Below are positions 1 to 8,550 of a DNA stretch of 64,000 bases, piece after piece. The stretch comes from Bacillota bacterium (GTDB lineage Bacteria > Bacillota > Limnochordia > DTU087). Numbering within the stretch: the first letter of the stretch is position 1; each line of letters begins with the position of its first letter. Both the position numbers and the translations under genes were made by a program. The notes beneath the pieces are model-generated. The model was not told the origin of the DNA and did not search any database. It worked only from the letters and a program-made list of their open reading frames with translations. The stretch is taken from assembly GCA_012798695.1 (NCBI GenBank), contig JAAZMR010000125.1:17340-81339 (forward strand), written 5' to 3'.

Positions 1-114
1 ATAGGGAGTATAGAGCTGCAGAGGTATGCCAAAAAGCGGTTCTGTCCAAACACAGGCTCGAGGATTTCCCTCAAGATCAAGCAGCGTGTTGACTAAGGGG
101 TGAGATCTCAACAT
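1..114 (-). CDS. MFS-type transporter, N-terminal fragment (runs off the window)
   Basis: This 38-codon open frame starts at ATG and runs off the left edge; it is not in the ORF track. GAGGG lies nine bases upstream of the ATG. The peptide contains NPRACVWTEPLFGIP and LYTPY, which resembles the segment before the first membrane helix of a group of major facilitator carriers in sugar-degrading Bacillota. The family call is from memory of that motif; no membrane helix is inside the window. Its place downstream of a GH3/hydrolase pair on the same strand would fit sugar uptake or efflux. Confidence 0.55.
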   Translation of the reverse strand, partial: MLRSHPLVNTLLDLEGNPRACVWTEPLFGIPLQLYTPY

Positions 115-231
115 AGTAGTAGTCCCTCGCATATGTTAAATATGAAATTGTCATCTCATCTATATTAACATGTTCCTGGTGGCTTGCCCAGACTCCAAAG
201 GAACGATGGCTCGCCCGGGTGATGCCTCACG

Positions 232-1266
232 CTATTGGCGGCGGCAAAATCGCACTGCTTGAATGCTTCCACCCACCTTAATGGAAGGCAGCGCCAAATG
301 TGCGGGAATGGTTACAGTGACTCCATGTGCTTGATCAGATTCGACATATAGATCTTTGACACACCCATTTTCCGATAAAGTATACTCTACCCGGCCAACC
401 CTATCTATGTCATCAAAAATAATACCGAAACATCTCGTCTGGAGATAACCGGCAACAATAAACCTACCGGCAAGGGGCAATTGGGGTCGCGAATTGTGGC
501 TGCGCAAATGCTTGCTGATCATAGCTTGCAGCCAAGTCTGCTGCTGTTGGGATAAATGTTCAAGGTGGTCCTGGCTGCCCACTCCCTGTAACTCGACAAG
601 TTCAACTAAGCTCTCCTTACCTGCCCTGGCTGCCCTGCGCATATACTGATCTGCTTGCTCGACCGGCACCCGCAAATCGCCTGTACCATGTACGATCAGC
701 AAGGGGGTGAGCAGGTTTTCTACCAAAGTGATCCCACTGCGGCTGGCATATGCCTCTTGGCGAGAGCCAGGATCGCCGCCGATCCATACTTCCAGCTCAT
801 CCCTAAACTCTCCCACCTGATCTTCTTCATACCAAGCAGCATAATCACTGATCCCGCAGAAACATACTGCTGCTGAGAAGAAATCGGGAAACTTCCCGAT
901 GAGGGAGTATACATTACCTCCGCCACCACTGCCCCCCAATAAATAGACTATGTCAGGATGCTGACTGTGATCAGGGTATTGCCTTTGGGCGAATTGGACT
1001 GCATCGATCACATCCTGCAGCTCCCAACCATTAGCATCAGGTGTGCCGGCACTCTTCCCCCGTCCGCGCATTTCCGGCTCTACCCATAAATATGTATCTT
1101 CTATACCCATCACCAGTTGTCTGATCTTGTCACGGCTGCCGTCCTTCACTGAGCCATGCCACCCATGCATATAGATGGCCAGCGGGCTGGGGACTTGAGG
1201 CAGGTGAAACCCGGCAAACAGTTGTAGGCTCTGATCTTGTGCAGAAGGATATGACTCGTATCGCAT
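232..1266 (-). CDS. alpha/beta hydrolase (prolyl-oligopeptidase/dienelactone-hydrolase-like)
   Basis: This is a predicted soluble serine hydrolase. Signs are an oxyanion-type HGWHG motif near the N-terminus, the nucleophile elbow GGSGGG with serine as nucleophile, and LLIVHGTGDLRVP, the strand carrying the acid residue. The family includes peptidases and acetyl-xylan-type esterases; the substrate cannot be read from sequence. The track opens it 27 codons earlier (1347). The ATG at 1266 is preferred because GAAGGGAG lies about ten bases upstream and homology-like sequence begins there. It follows the GH3 gene on the same strand and may remove ester groups from oligosaccharides, which is inference. 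No signal peptide is seen from this start, so action is probably cytoplasmic. Confidence 0.75.
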   Translation of the reverse strand: MRYESYPSAQDQSLQLFAGFHLPQVPSPLAIYMHGWHGSVKDGSRDKIRQLVMGIEDTYLWVEPEMRGRGKSAGTPDANGWELQDVIDAVQFAQRQYPDHSQHPDIVYLLGGSGGGGNVYSLIGKFPDFFSAAVCFCGISDYAAWYEEDQVGEFRDELEVWIGGDPGSRQEAYASRSGITLVENLLTPLLIVHGTGDLRVPVEQADQYMRRAARAGKESLVELVELQGVGSQDHLEHLSQQQQTWLQAMISKHLRSHNSRPQLPLAGRFIVAGYLQTRCFGIIFDDIDRVGRVEYTLSENGCVKDLYVESDQAHGVTVTIPAHLALPSIKVGGSIQAVRFCRRQ

Positions 1267-1373
1267 CTCGGTTTGACTCCCTTCGCCCCGTCGCTTTTTC
1301 TGGTAAATAACAGCACCGGTGGCCACAAGGGCCACCGGTATTTGCATTCTATCCGGCAGTGGCCTGATGCCAA

Positions 1374-3437
1374 TTATAGGCGAAAGCTGCCTTTGTGTAA
1401 ATCAGCCTCTGCACTGCTGGTCCCTAGATAGGCCTCATATTCCATATGCTCTAACTCCCAAGCTTTGGACTCGGGGTTATACCATTGCAGCCTCTCTACC
1501 GGACAAGCTATCTGCACTACTTGCTTTTCACCAGGCTGTAGAGTAACCCGCTTAAAGCCCCGTAGCGATTTGACGGGACGGTCTACAGAGGAATTGCCAA
1601 AACCTACATAGAACTGGACAACTTCATCACCGGCTCGGTCACCGGTGTTTTCGATCTGGCAGCTCGCGGTGACTTGTTCACCCCCAGCAGTGAACCTGAT
1701 GTCACTGAGGGCAAAACTGGTGTACGAAAGCCCGAATCCATAGGGTAAACAGGGCTCGACTTTCTCTTTATCCAGTTTGGCATAGCCATGGTAATAGTCA
1801 TAAGTGATGCTGGTAGCTAACCAATCCACCTCGGGCAAATCACTCTCCTTTTTGGGCACCACAAAGGGCAGCTTGCCACCGGGATTGATATCACCAAACA
1901 AAGTCTTAGCAATGGCAGTGCCGCCTTCCATACCGGCATAATAGGCCATGAGGATAGCCGGTACATAATCCTTCCATTCCTCAATCATAATCATATTACC
2001 ACCGATTAAGATGGCCGCAGTCTGCGGATTCAGAGGTCCGATCTTTTGGATCAAGGCAATTTCATCGGCATGTAGGCCGAGTGATTCTTTGCGATCTCCG
2101 CCGATGCTGCCTCCTGTATAGCTGGCTCCTTCGCCCATGGGGGTGATGTACTCCCCTTCATCATCATGGTCATATCCCACGACGAGTACTACCGCGTCAG
2201 CCGAGCGAGCTAACTCAGCTGCCTCCTCCAAATCTTCGCCATCGGAGAACATGACCTCTGCATCAGGCAAAAGCCGCTTGATCCCCTCTAGGGGAGTGAT
2301 CACATAGGGAGGATATACCCAGCTAGAACCGTGGTCCCCGGTATTTTCAATCGCAGCTAGCCTACCGATAACCGCTACCCGTTTGACATCCTTGGTAAAG
2401 GGCAAGACTTTGTCTCGATTCTGCATAAGGGTCATGGACTTTTCTGCAGCCTCTAGAGCGAGCGCAATATGCTCAGGGCACACAACCACTGATTCCGGAT
2501 ACTCCTCTGGGTCTGGGGCCTCTGTAAAGGCCAGTAATGTACGGACAATGCGCACAGCCGCGTCGTCAATAGTCGCTTCCGCGACTAAACCATCCTGTAC
2601 CGCCTGGACCAACCGGTCACCATAGTACAGGGTGTGGCACATTTCTATATCTAGCCCACCATTAGCCGCTTCTACTGTATCTTTCACACCAAAACAAAAG
2701 TCGCTGATCACAAAGCCATCAAAATCCCACTCTTCCTTCAATACCTCTCTGAGCAGGTAAGGATCGTGACAGCAATGAGTGCCGTGGTAAAGGTTATAGG
2801 CACCCATGACACTGGCGGCACCGGCATCAATACAATCCTTAAAGTGGGACAAATATACTTCCCGTTCTGTCCGCGGATCAGCCTCGACACTGACCTGGAA
2901 ACGGGCATTTTCCATGCTGTTAAAAGCATAGTGCTTGATACAGGCAATCACGTTATGCTTCTGGACTCCCTGCACCAAGGCAGACCCCATTTGCCCCAAA
3001 TGAAAAGAATCTTCGCCATATACTTCTTGGCTGCGCCCCCACCCAGGATTATATGGTAGGTTGATACAAACCCCGCCGAAAAGATTGCCACCTTGGGCCC
3101 GGATTTCCCGAGCAATGGCTTCCCCGATGCGTTCTTCCAAATCCATATCGAAAGCCGCTCCCCGGGCCATACTCACCGGAAAACATGTACTGTTGTTGCA
3201 GACCACTCCCCGCGGCCCATCAACGAACTTCATAGCAGGGACCCCCAGCCGCTCATTGCCACCAGCTGGGTAGGGAATCCAGTTATAGTGGCGGCCAGGA
3301 ATCTCCGCATCCTTCATCATCTGTTCCATACTGACCTGTCCACTCATTAGATGAACTTTCTCTTCCAAGGACATCTTTGAGACAATTTCCTCAGCCTTGT
3401 CTGTGTAAGACAACCGGTACTCTTTAGTACACTGCAC
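1374..3437 (-). CDS. glycoside hydrolase family 3 (beta-glycosidase)
   Basis: GH3 retaining beta-glycosidase of 687 residues, a usual length. Order: GH3 N-terminal TIM barrel (about 20-300) with KHY near 169 and GFVISDF, whose Asp246 is the expected nucleophile; GH3 C-terminal alpha/beta sandwich (about 335-545) with VVVGYDHDDEGE; then a fibronectin-III-like domain (about 590-675). It starts at GTG preceded by AGGAGGAGAG. There is no signal peptide, so it probably cleaves imported oligosaccharides in the cytoplasm. GH3 covers beta-glucosidases, xylosidases and others, so exact specificity is open. The alpha/beta hydrolase gene lies 107 bases downstream on the same strand and probably shares a transcript. 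Confidence 0.9.
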   Translation of the reverse strand: MQCTKEYRLSYTDKAEEIVSKMSLEEKVHLMSGQVSMEQMMKDAEIPGRHYNWIPYPAGGNERLGVPAMKFVDGPRGVVCNNSTCFPVSMARGAAFDMDLEERIGEAIAREIRAQGGNLFGGVCINLPYNPGWGRSQEVYGEDSFHLGQMGSALVQGVQKHNVIACIKHYAFNSMENARFQVSVEADPRTEREVYLSHFKDCIDAGAASVMGAYNLYHGTHCCHDPYLLREVLKEEWDFDGFVISDFCFGVKDTVEAANGGLDIEMCHTLYYGDRLVQAVQDGLVAEATIDDAAVRIVRTLLAFTEAPDPEEYPESVVVCPEHIALALEAAEKSMTLMQNRDKVLPFTKDVKRVAVIGRLAAIENTGDHGSSWVYPPYVITPLEGIKRLLPDAEVMFSDGEDLEEAAELARSADAVVLVVGYDHDDEGEYITPMGEGASYTGGSIGGDRKESLGLHADEIALIQKIGPLNPQTAAILIGGNMIMIEEWKDYVPAILMAYYAGMEGGTAIAKTLFGDINPGGKLPFVVPKKESDLPEVDWLATSITYDYYHGYAKLDKEKVEPCLPYGFGLSYTSFALSDIRFTAGGEQVTASCQIENTGDRAGDEVVQFYVGFGNSSVDRPVKSLRGFKRVTLQPGEKQVVQIACPVERLQWYNPESKAWELEHMEYEAYLGTSSAEADLHKGSFRL

Positions 3438-3865
3438 AAGCTCTCCTCCTTCAGTAGTGATAGTCCCCTAATTACGTTGGCCATTCTCTGCATGTGAGGG
3501 CATAGATGCCGCTTTGTGCGGAGTCTATGAGCCGTTTGACCGATGAGCTGCTTCACCGATGCATGAATGTCTGCTGCTGTTGGCGTATTGCAAGCTATGA
3601 TCGAAGCACAGCTCCCGGCCGATGCCGCCGTCTTTTCCGATAAAGCCTCCAATTTGCCGTGATATGCGTAAATTCTCCGGTTGGCACCACTTCTCCTTTT
3701 TTCATGTCCATACTCCGCACTTTTCCGAATTACTCGTTTATCATCTAACAGATTATGCAGGAGGCTGGGATATACTGAGGGATCAGCTCTGTATGGAAGG
3801 GCTGTTTGCTTGCATCGCCAAGTGCAAACAAACAGCCTGACATGTTCAGAGAGAAGCTGTGGCCT
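3438..3865. other. intergenic region with a hairpin, no intact gene
   Basis: No convincing gene lies between the GH3 start and the decayed lyase. The ORFs listed here are short and lack ribosome sites. A hairpin is formed by GGCTGTTT (3800-3807) and AAACAGCC (3830-3837); on the minus strand it lies about 28 bases past the lyase remnant's stop codon and is probably its surviving terminator. The GH3 promoter must also lie here, but I cannot point to clear boxes. Confidence 0.5.
3800..3837 (-). terminator. hairpin after the decayed lyase
   Basis: Eight-base-pair outer stem GGCTGTTT/AAACAGCC with further inner pairing (TTGC/GTGCAA). It lies just past the minus-strand stop codon of the oligogalacturonate lyase remnant. 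There is no long T-run, so termination efficiency is uncertain. Confidence 0.4.
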
Positions 3866-3994
3866 TTAGTAGACCGCGGGGGCTAGGTAGACATTGATAT
3901 TGCCTTCTCGGTCTGAGTTGAAGATCACGCTCTGATCATCGGGTGTGAAAAATGGGTGTGGATGAGATGCCAGTACACTCAATGAGCTGTCCAT
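3866..3994 (-). pseudogene. oligogalacturonate lyase-like C-terminal remnant
   Basis: About 42 codons remain on the minus strand, ending at TAA. The peptide contains SHPHPFFTPDD and VIFNSDREGNINVYL. These match the last blade of the beta-propeller in oligogalacturonate lyases (PL22) and related PD40/TolB-like propellers, which are normally about 390 residues. Everything upstream is missing, and the sequence runs directly into the AraC remnant on the opposite strand, so a deletion removed most of both genes. In intact relatives this enzyme splits unsaturated digalacturonate in the cytoplasm, which would fit the pectin theme. Family assignment from this short segment is good but not certain. 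Confidence 0.6.
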
Positions 3995-4243
3995 ATTACT
4001 TAAGTCGCAAATTTAAGAAGGAAACTGGCTTTACTGTTATCGAATATCTTACTTCGGGAGGCCCAGAGGCTGCTTAGAGAAACTGATCTAAAGATAAGCG
4101 ACATAGCCGGGGAAATCGGTTACAGCATTTCACACTTTGGCAGCGTGTTTAAGCAAATGACGGGAATCTCTCCTACAGAATATCGCAAGGTAAAGCGACA
4201 ACAATTGATTCATCATACATCACAACAGAAAGAGGTCATATGA
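3982..4243 (+). pseudogene. AraC-family regulator, frameshifted C-terminal HTH remnant
   Basis: Two overlapping frames encode the DNA-binding half of an AraC/XylS regulator. Frame one reads CPYYLSRKFKKETGFTVIEYL, then shifts near 4055. The next frame reads AQRLLRETDLKISDIAGEIGY followed by HFGSVFKQMTGISPTEYRK up to a TGA at 4241. Both helix-turn-helix units are recognisable but out of frame, and the sensor domain is missing. The stop sits one base before the GH106-like start, so the remnant now supplies that gene's ribosome binding site. It was probably the activator of the adjacent locus. Confidence 0.85.
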
Positions 4244-4244
4244 G

Positions 4245-7127
4245 ATGGCGTTTAGACAAAAACCGGCTGGATTCTATCCCTTCTGGTTTTGGAATGATCA
4301 CCTGCAGGAAGATGAAATCCGCTGGCAAATCAAAGAGATGCATGATCAAGGTGTGAAGGGATTCTTTATACATCCTCGGCAAGGGTTAAAACAACCTTAC
4401 TTATCTCATGCGTTTTTCCAAGTTGTAGATACGGCCATTGCCTGTGCAGAGCAATATGGGATGGAGGTACATCTTTACGATGAATACCCCTACCCCAGTG
4501 GAGTGGCCGGTGGTGAAGTTATCCTCGGTAACCCCCAGTATTATGCCACCAGTCTGGTCCAAGATAAGTATGATGTTGAAGGTGGCGATATTCGCCTAGT
4601 CTTACCCCAGGGCAAAATCCTGTCTGTGATTGCTTATCCGCTGCGGGGGCAAGCAGTGGACTGGAGCAGCCCGACAGATCTCCGAGAATATGTGGGGATG
4701 GTGCTCACTGAGGACTCTTATATAGAGACTGGTTTGACAGCATACAACCAAAAACGCTATTTCGCCTCTAACCCGGTGCCGGTTTTGGAAACATCCTTAC
4801 CAAACGGAAACTACCGCATCTTCGTCAGTGCCCAACAGAAGGTCGATAAGTTCAAGTACTGGGACAACTATGTAGATGTCCTCAATCCTGATGCCATCCG
4901 GGAATTCATAAGATTGACCCACGAGCGCTACAAGCAGCGTTATGCAGATCGATTTGGTAGTACGATATTCTCCATATTTGTTGATGAGACTACTCCCCAA
5001 TGGTCAGATCGAATTCCCCAGGAATTTCTCCGTGAATACGGCTATGATCTGTGCCCACTCCTACCCGCCTTACAAGATAAGACTCATCCAGATCATGTAA
5101 AGGTCAGCTATGATCTATATAACCTCAAGTACAAACTCTTCTGTGAATCCTTTGAGGAACCAATCTCCAGCTGGTGTCAGGAAAACGGGATTGCCTATTC
5201 TGGTGAAAAACCCGGCCTCAAGCTCTCCCAGATCAAATATATGGATATCCCTGGATGCGATCCCGGTCATCGCAAAGCCGGAGGGGGCATGGACATCATT
5301 CGCCCCGATCTCCGCAAAAATGCCAAAGCAGTGGCTTCTGTAGCTCACTTTCTAGGCAAATCCGGTTCTTTATGTGAATGCTACCACAGCCTCGGCTGGA
5401 GTGGCACATTGCAAGATGCCAAACTGATCGGAGAAGGGTTACTGCTCCTAGGCGTCAACCATCTAGTACCCCACGGGTTTTTCTATACAACCCATGGCTT
5501 AAAAAAGCATGATGCACCTCCCTCCTTCTTCTTTCAAATGCCCTATTGGCCATTATTTGGTCGGCTTTCTGAGAGAATTGAGCGGCTAAATGCCATTTTC
5601 GATGGTACCCATATCGATGCCGATGTATTTTTGGTAGATGCCCATAGTGGTCTGCCGACTATGGAGCAAAAGAGTCTATATGGAGACATTCTCCTGATCT
5701 GTATGGAGAACCATCTGGATTTCCACATAGTGGATACAGAGATTTTGCAGGCAGCGAGCATCCAGGATGGGCAAGCCCATCTACAGGGTGTCTCAGCCAA
5801 AGCCGTCATCGTTCCTCCTATGCAAGTCGTAGAACAACCACTACAAGACTGGTTAGAGGCTTTTCAGCAAGCAGGCGGCCGCGTGATCGACTGCACTAGA
5901 GAAAACGAACGGGAAGTCTGCCAAGGCAAGATTACCGCCTCACTCACCCCCAGCCTCAGTATCCAGGATAATGGCCAAGAAGTGCCCGGGATTTGGTCTG
6001 TGAAAAGAATTACCGGTGAGCGAGCCCTGTGGTTCCTTCTCAATACAACTGACCAGGAATACAAAGTCACATTACAGGCAGGCAGCAAGCTTCAGGAAAT
6101 TGAGATTCAGGAGGCTTGCCGAGGGCTTTTGCAAGATCAGGGCGACCACTACCAGCGCACGATCCGCCCCTTCGAATCCTTAGTATTGGCTGCTGCAGAT
6201 CAAAAGGCAAGCAGCGAGTTAGCCCAGGATGCTCGATTAGAGCTAAGCATGAGTGGCGAATGTGAAATCAGTGCATTAAACAAGAACTTGTTGCGCATGT
6301 ATGAATGGCAGATGACTCTCCTCGATGATCATGATACACCCCTAGAAACCGCTGCTGTACCAGCTATTCCGTTAAGCAATCAGCTGGAATATGGTCAGTT
6401 TCGCTTTAGTCCCGAGTACCATACCTATTTCGGCCATGCCCCGGAACTGGATTGGCCTGAGCTCAAAGTCTCTTATGAGTACACTTTCACTAATGCATAT
6501 AGTGGCCCTGTAGAGCTGGTGATGGAACCAGATACCATCCTCGGTGACTGGGAGATTGCGGTTAATGGTAATGAGACATTTGGTGCAGAGGCATTGGCGG
6601 ACAGCCAAGCCCATGTACGAGGGAGTCAAGGTGTAGACATCACCAGGTTCTTAAGACAAGGCAAGAATGTAATCCAGGTGCGAGTAGCTGCCGCTAAGCA
6701 TAGTGATGGCCTGATCAATGCTCTTTACTTAGCGGGAGATTTTGGGGTAAAGCTGCACCCCACTACATTAGTAGAACCAACCAGGCAAGGCCAATTTGAA
6801 GCATATGCAGCCAATCTGCTGCCATATTACGCAGGTGTAATCGAGTATAGGACAACTTGGGAGCTAGCCGAGGTACCGACACAAAAAAGTTGTGCTATCA
6901 CCCTGCATCTCGGTGAGCACTTCCGGGAGGCTGCCGAGGTCTCAATCAATGGCAGTAAGTTGCAACCGGTGCTCTGGGAACCACGCACTTTGCAGATCGA
7001 AACAAATCAATTGCAGAGAGGTAAAAATGATGTGACGATTAGAGTATATACGAGCCTCAGCCGTTCCTTCGAAGGGGAATGGTTTGACTACCAGAATCAC
7101 AAGACTCGCCAAGTGAAAATGGGCTGA
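4245..7127 (+). CDS. GH106-like glycoside hydrolase (putative alpha-L-rhamnosidase)
   Basis: Large protein of 960 residues opening with FYPFWFWNDHLQEDEI and GFFIHPRQGL, the start typical of GH106 and related rhamnosidase-like enzymes. A TIM-barrel region (about 1-430) holds two glutamates that are also conserved in the second copy of this window (38021-41017): DET near 247 and CECY near 378. They are candidate catalytic residues, but this is inference. Beta-sandwich, carbohydrate-binding-like domains follow (about 640-960), with two galactose-binding-like segments. There is no signal peptide, so it acts on imported oligosaccharides. AGAAAGAGG upstream, inside the AraC remnant, is the ribosome site. 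The TIM-barrel gene follows immediately. The exact linkage cleaved is unknown. Confidence 0.75.
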   Translation: MAFRQKPAGFYPFWFWNDHLQEDEIRWQIKEMHDQGVKGFFIHPRQGLKQPYLSHAFFQVVDTAIACAEQYGMEVHLYDEYPYPSGVAGGEVILGNPQYYATSLVQDKYDVEGGDIRLVLPQGKILSVIAYPLRGQAVDWSSPTDLREYVGMVLTEDSYIETGLTAYNQKRYFASNPVPVLETSLPNGNYRIFVSAQQKVDKFKYWDNYVDVLNPDAIREFIRLTHERYKQRYADRFGSTIFSIFVDETTPQWSDRIPQEFLREYGYDLCPLLPALQDKTHPDHVKVSYDLYNLKYKLFCESFEEPISSWCQENGIAYSGEKPGLKLSQIKYMDIPGCDPGHRKAGGGMDIIRPDLRKNAKAVASVAHFLGKSGSLCECYHSLGWSGTLQDAKLIGEGLLLLGVNHLVPHGFFYTTHGLKKHDAPPSFFFQMPYWPLFGRLSERIERLNAIFDGTHIDADVFLVDAHSGLPTMEQKSLYGDILLICMENHLDFHIVDTEILQAASIQDGQAHLQGVSAKAVIVPPMQVVEQPLQDWLEAFQQAGGRVIDCTRENEREVCQGKITASLTPSLSIQDNGQEVPGIWSVKRITGERALWFLLNTTDQEYKVTLQAGSKLQEIEIQEACRGLLQDQGDHYQRTIRPFESLVLAAADQKASSELAQDARLELSMSGECEISALNKNLLRMYEWQMTLLDDHDTPLETAAVPAIPLSNQLEYGQFRFSPEYHTYFGHAPELDWPELKVSYEYTFTNAYSGPVELVMEPDTILGDWEIAVNGNETFGAEALADSQAHVRGSQGVDITRFLRQGKNVIQVRVAAAKHSDGLINALYLAGDFGVKLHPTTLVEPTRQGQFEAYAANLLPYYAGVIEYRTTWELAEVPTQKSCAITLHLGEHFREAAEVSINGSKLQPVLWEPRTLQIETNQLQRGKNDVTIRVYTSLSRSFEGEWFDYQNHKTRQVKMG

Positions 7128-7145
7128 TTGGGGGGATGCTATCAT

Positions 7146-8021
7146 ATGCGGCTTTCTACATCTACTTGTATCCATGAAAAGATTCTTTGGGGAGAGGAAG
7201 TATATTATACCTGTGAGGAAAGCATCACTGCCTGTGTCAAGGCTGGCTATGAGATTCTCGACATGAACTTTGCCACCTACTCAAGAGGCAGTCTACCCAT
7301 GACCCAGCCTGACTGGACAGACTGGGTAAAGCGGCAAAAAGAACTGGCTGACTCTCATGATGTCAAGTTTTCCCAAGCCCATGCCCATTTCTATGACTGG
7401 CGCAGGGTGCCTGAGGGAGAGAAAGACTGGAATGAAGAATTGATCACCAGATCGATTATCGGGGCGGGGCTTGTCGGTGCCCAGTGGCTGGTCATCCACC
7501 CCGGCTCTGTCGATGACGGCATCTGGTATTCACATAGAAAGTCTCTTCGGGAAAACATCGAGGCTTTCCAGAGATATGCCGACCTGGCGGCCAAGCATGA
7601 TGTCAACATAGCCATTGAGAACATGATCGAAAGCCGAGAGTCCCGCAGCTACGCCAGCTCCACAGAAGAACTGCTGGAGCTCTTGGATATTCTGGATGAC
7701 CCCATCTTTGGCATCTGCTGGGATTTTGGCCATGCCCATATTGCAGGGATAGATCAGTGTGAGGCCCTGCGAGCGATCGGCCAGCATCTCAAGGCTTTGC
7801 ATGTAGCCGATAACAGAGGTGAAAAAGACGATCATATAGCTCCTTATTTTGGTACGATCGTCTGGGAACCCATCCTGCGGACACTGAAGGAAATCGAATA
7901 CACAGGGGATTTCACATACGAGATCCATAACTTCACCAATGGGCTTCCTAATGGCATGCATGATCAAGCCATACGCTTCACCTATGAACTGGGCATGTTC
8001 ATGCTCGATTTAGCAAAATAG
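7146..8021 (+). CDS. sugar phosphate isomerase/epimerase-like TIM barrel protein
   Basis: Xylose-isomerase-like TIM barrel (AP endonuclease 2/IolE/Hyi superfamily). Signs are WLVIHPGS, NIAIENM with a metal-binding-type glutamate, GICWDFGHAHIAG and ALHVADNRGEKDDHIAPYFGTI, matching the family's Glu/Asp/His metal site. About 291 residues is normal. The track starts at TTG 7128; ATG 7146 is preferred, with GGGGGG ten bases upstream. It overlaps the end of the GH106-like transcript unit and probably converts the released sugar by isomerisation or epimerisation. Which sugar is not visible; the family also contains non-sugar enzymes. Confidence 0.8.
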   Translation: MRLSTSTCIHEKILWGEEVYYTCEESITACVKAGYEILDMNFATYSRGSLPMTQPDWTDWVKRQKELADSHDVKFSQAHAHFYDWRRVPEGEKDWNEELITRSIIGAGLVGAQWLVIHPGSVDDGIWYSHRKSLRENIEAFQRYADLAAKHDVNIAIENMIESRESRSYASSTEELLELLDILDDPIFGICWDFGHAHIAGIDQCEALRAIGQHLKALHVADNRGEKDDHIAPYFGTIVWEPILRTLKEIEYTGDFTYEIHNFTNGLPNGMHDQAIRFTYELGMFMLDLAK

Positions 8022-8150
8022 CTGCTTGGTGTAATGGTAGGGAGGCGATCCATGTTTATCTGCTCCAGCAGATGACTTGTATAAGTCATGTCACATCCGT
8101 GATCGACTCTCTACATTCCGCATGATCTCACTGCACTCATCTCTTGTTGA

Positions 8151-8210
8151 GTCATGTTGAATGTTTCCTCTCTCATAGGTGACATTTTACCAGAACAGAT
8201 TCAACATGAC
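8151..8210. repeat. 12-bp perfect inverted repeat
   Basis: GTCATGTTGAAT (8151-8162) is the exact reverse complement of ATTCAACATGAC (8199-8210), with 36 bases between. It could be a terminator of the upstream operon or a paired regulator site about 40 bases before the -35 box at 8247. The GTCATG string also occurs in the repeat at 8073-8088. Confidence 0.6.
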
Positions 8211-8246
8211 ATTATCACGGAACAACTACAGATTTCCAAAAAACAA

Positions 8247-8275
8247 TTGACGTAAACCCACTCTAGTGATATAAT
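8247..8275 (+). promoter_or_regulatory. sigma-A-type promoter for the GGDEF/HD-GYP gene
   Basis: TTGACG (8247-8252) and a consensus TATAAT (8270-8275) are separated by exactly 17 bases. It reads toward the gene at 8551. Confidence 0.8.
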
Positions 8276-8550
8276 TCTCCAGGCGTTTTGAAAAAACCTT
8301 ATTTTACCAGTAATTGCGATAATCGTCCTTATTCACCAGCGTCCCTGCGTAAGACATCATGCCATAGGCTGCATCATCTCAGGATACGTAATCATAGAGA
8401 CGAATACCCCAACACGCATCTAAGCAACGACTACCGAGACAAGCTCCAATAAACCCCGTTTTTGAGCAGCACTCAATATTTTACAAATCTTTTACACCCA
8501 TGATGCTAGGTCTCAAAAGACGCACATTCTTTGGAAAGGAGTCAATTGAG

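Larger units (their letters stand above)
8022..8550. other. intergenic region with inverted repeats and the GGDEF gene promoter
   Basis: No gene is seen here. It holds a TGACTT-GTAT-AAGTCA inverted repeat (8073-8088), a 12-base inverted repeat GTCATGTTGAAT/ATTCAACATGAC (8151-8162 and 8199-8210) and a strong promoter (8247-8275). The transcribed leader to the GGDEF gene would be about 270 bases. I looked for c-di-GMP riboswitch hallmarks in it and did not find them. Confidence 0.7.

Noticed and set aside
3347-3652. 101-codon minus-strand ORF upstream of GH3
   Set aside because: It overlaps the GH3 start in another frame, lacks a ribosome site and looks like a shadow frame.
3622-3840. 72-codon plus-strand ORF, considered as the lost AraC sensor domain
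   Set aside because: No recognisable cupin motif, and it ends in the hairpin at 3800-3837; not enough to join it to the AraC remnant.
8276-8550. c-di-GMP riboswitch in the leader of the GGDEF gene
   Set aside because: The long leader made it plausible, but the conserved class I or II core sequences are not present.
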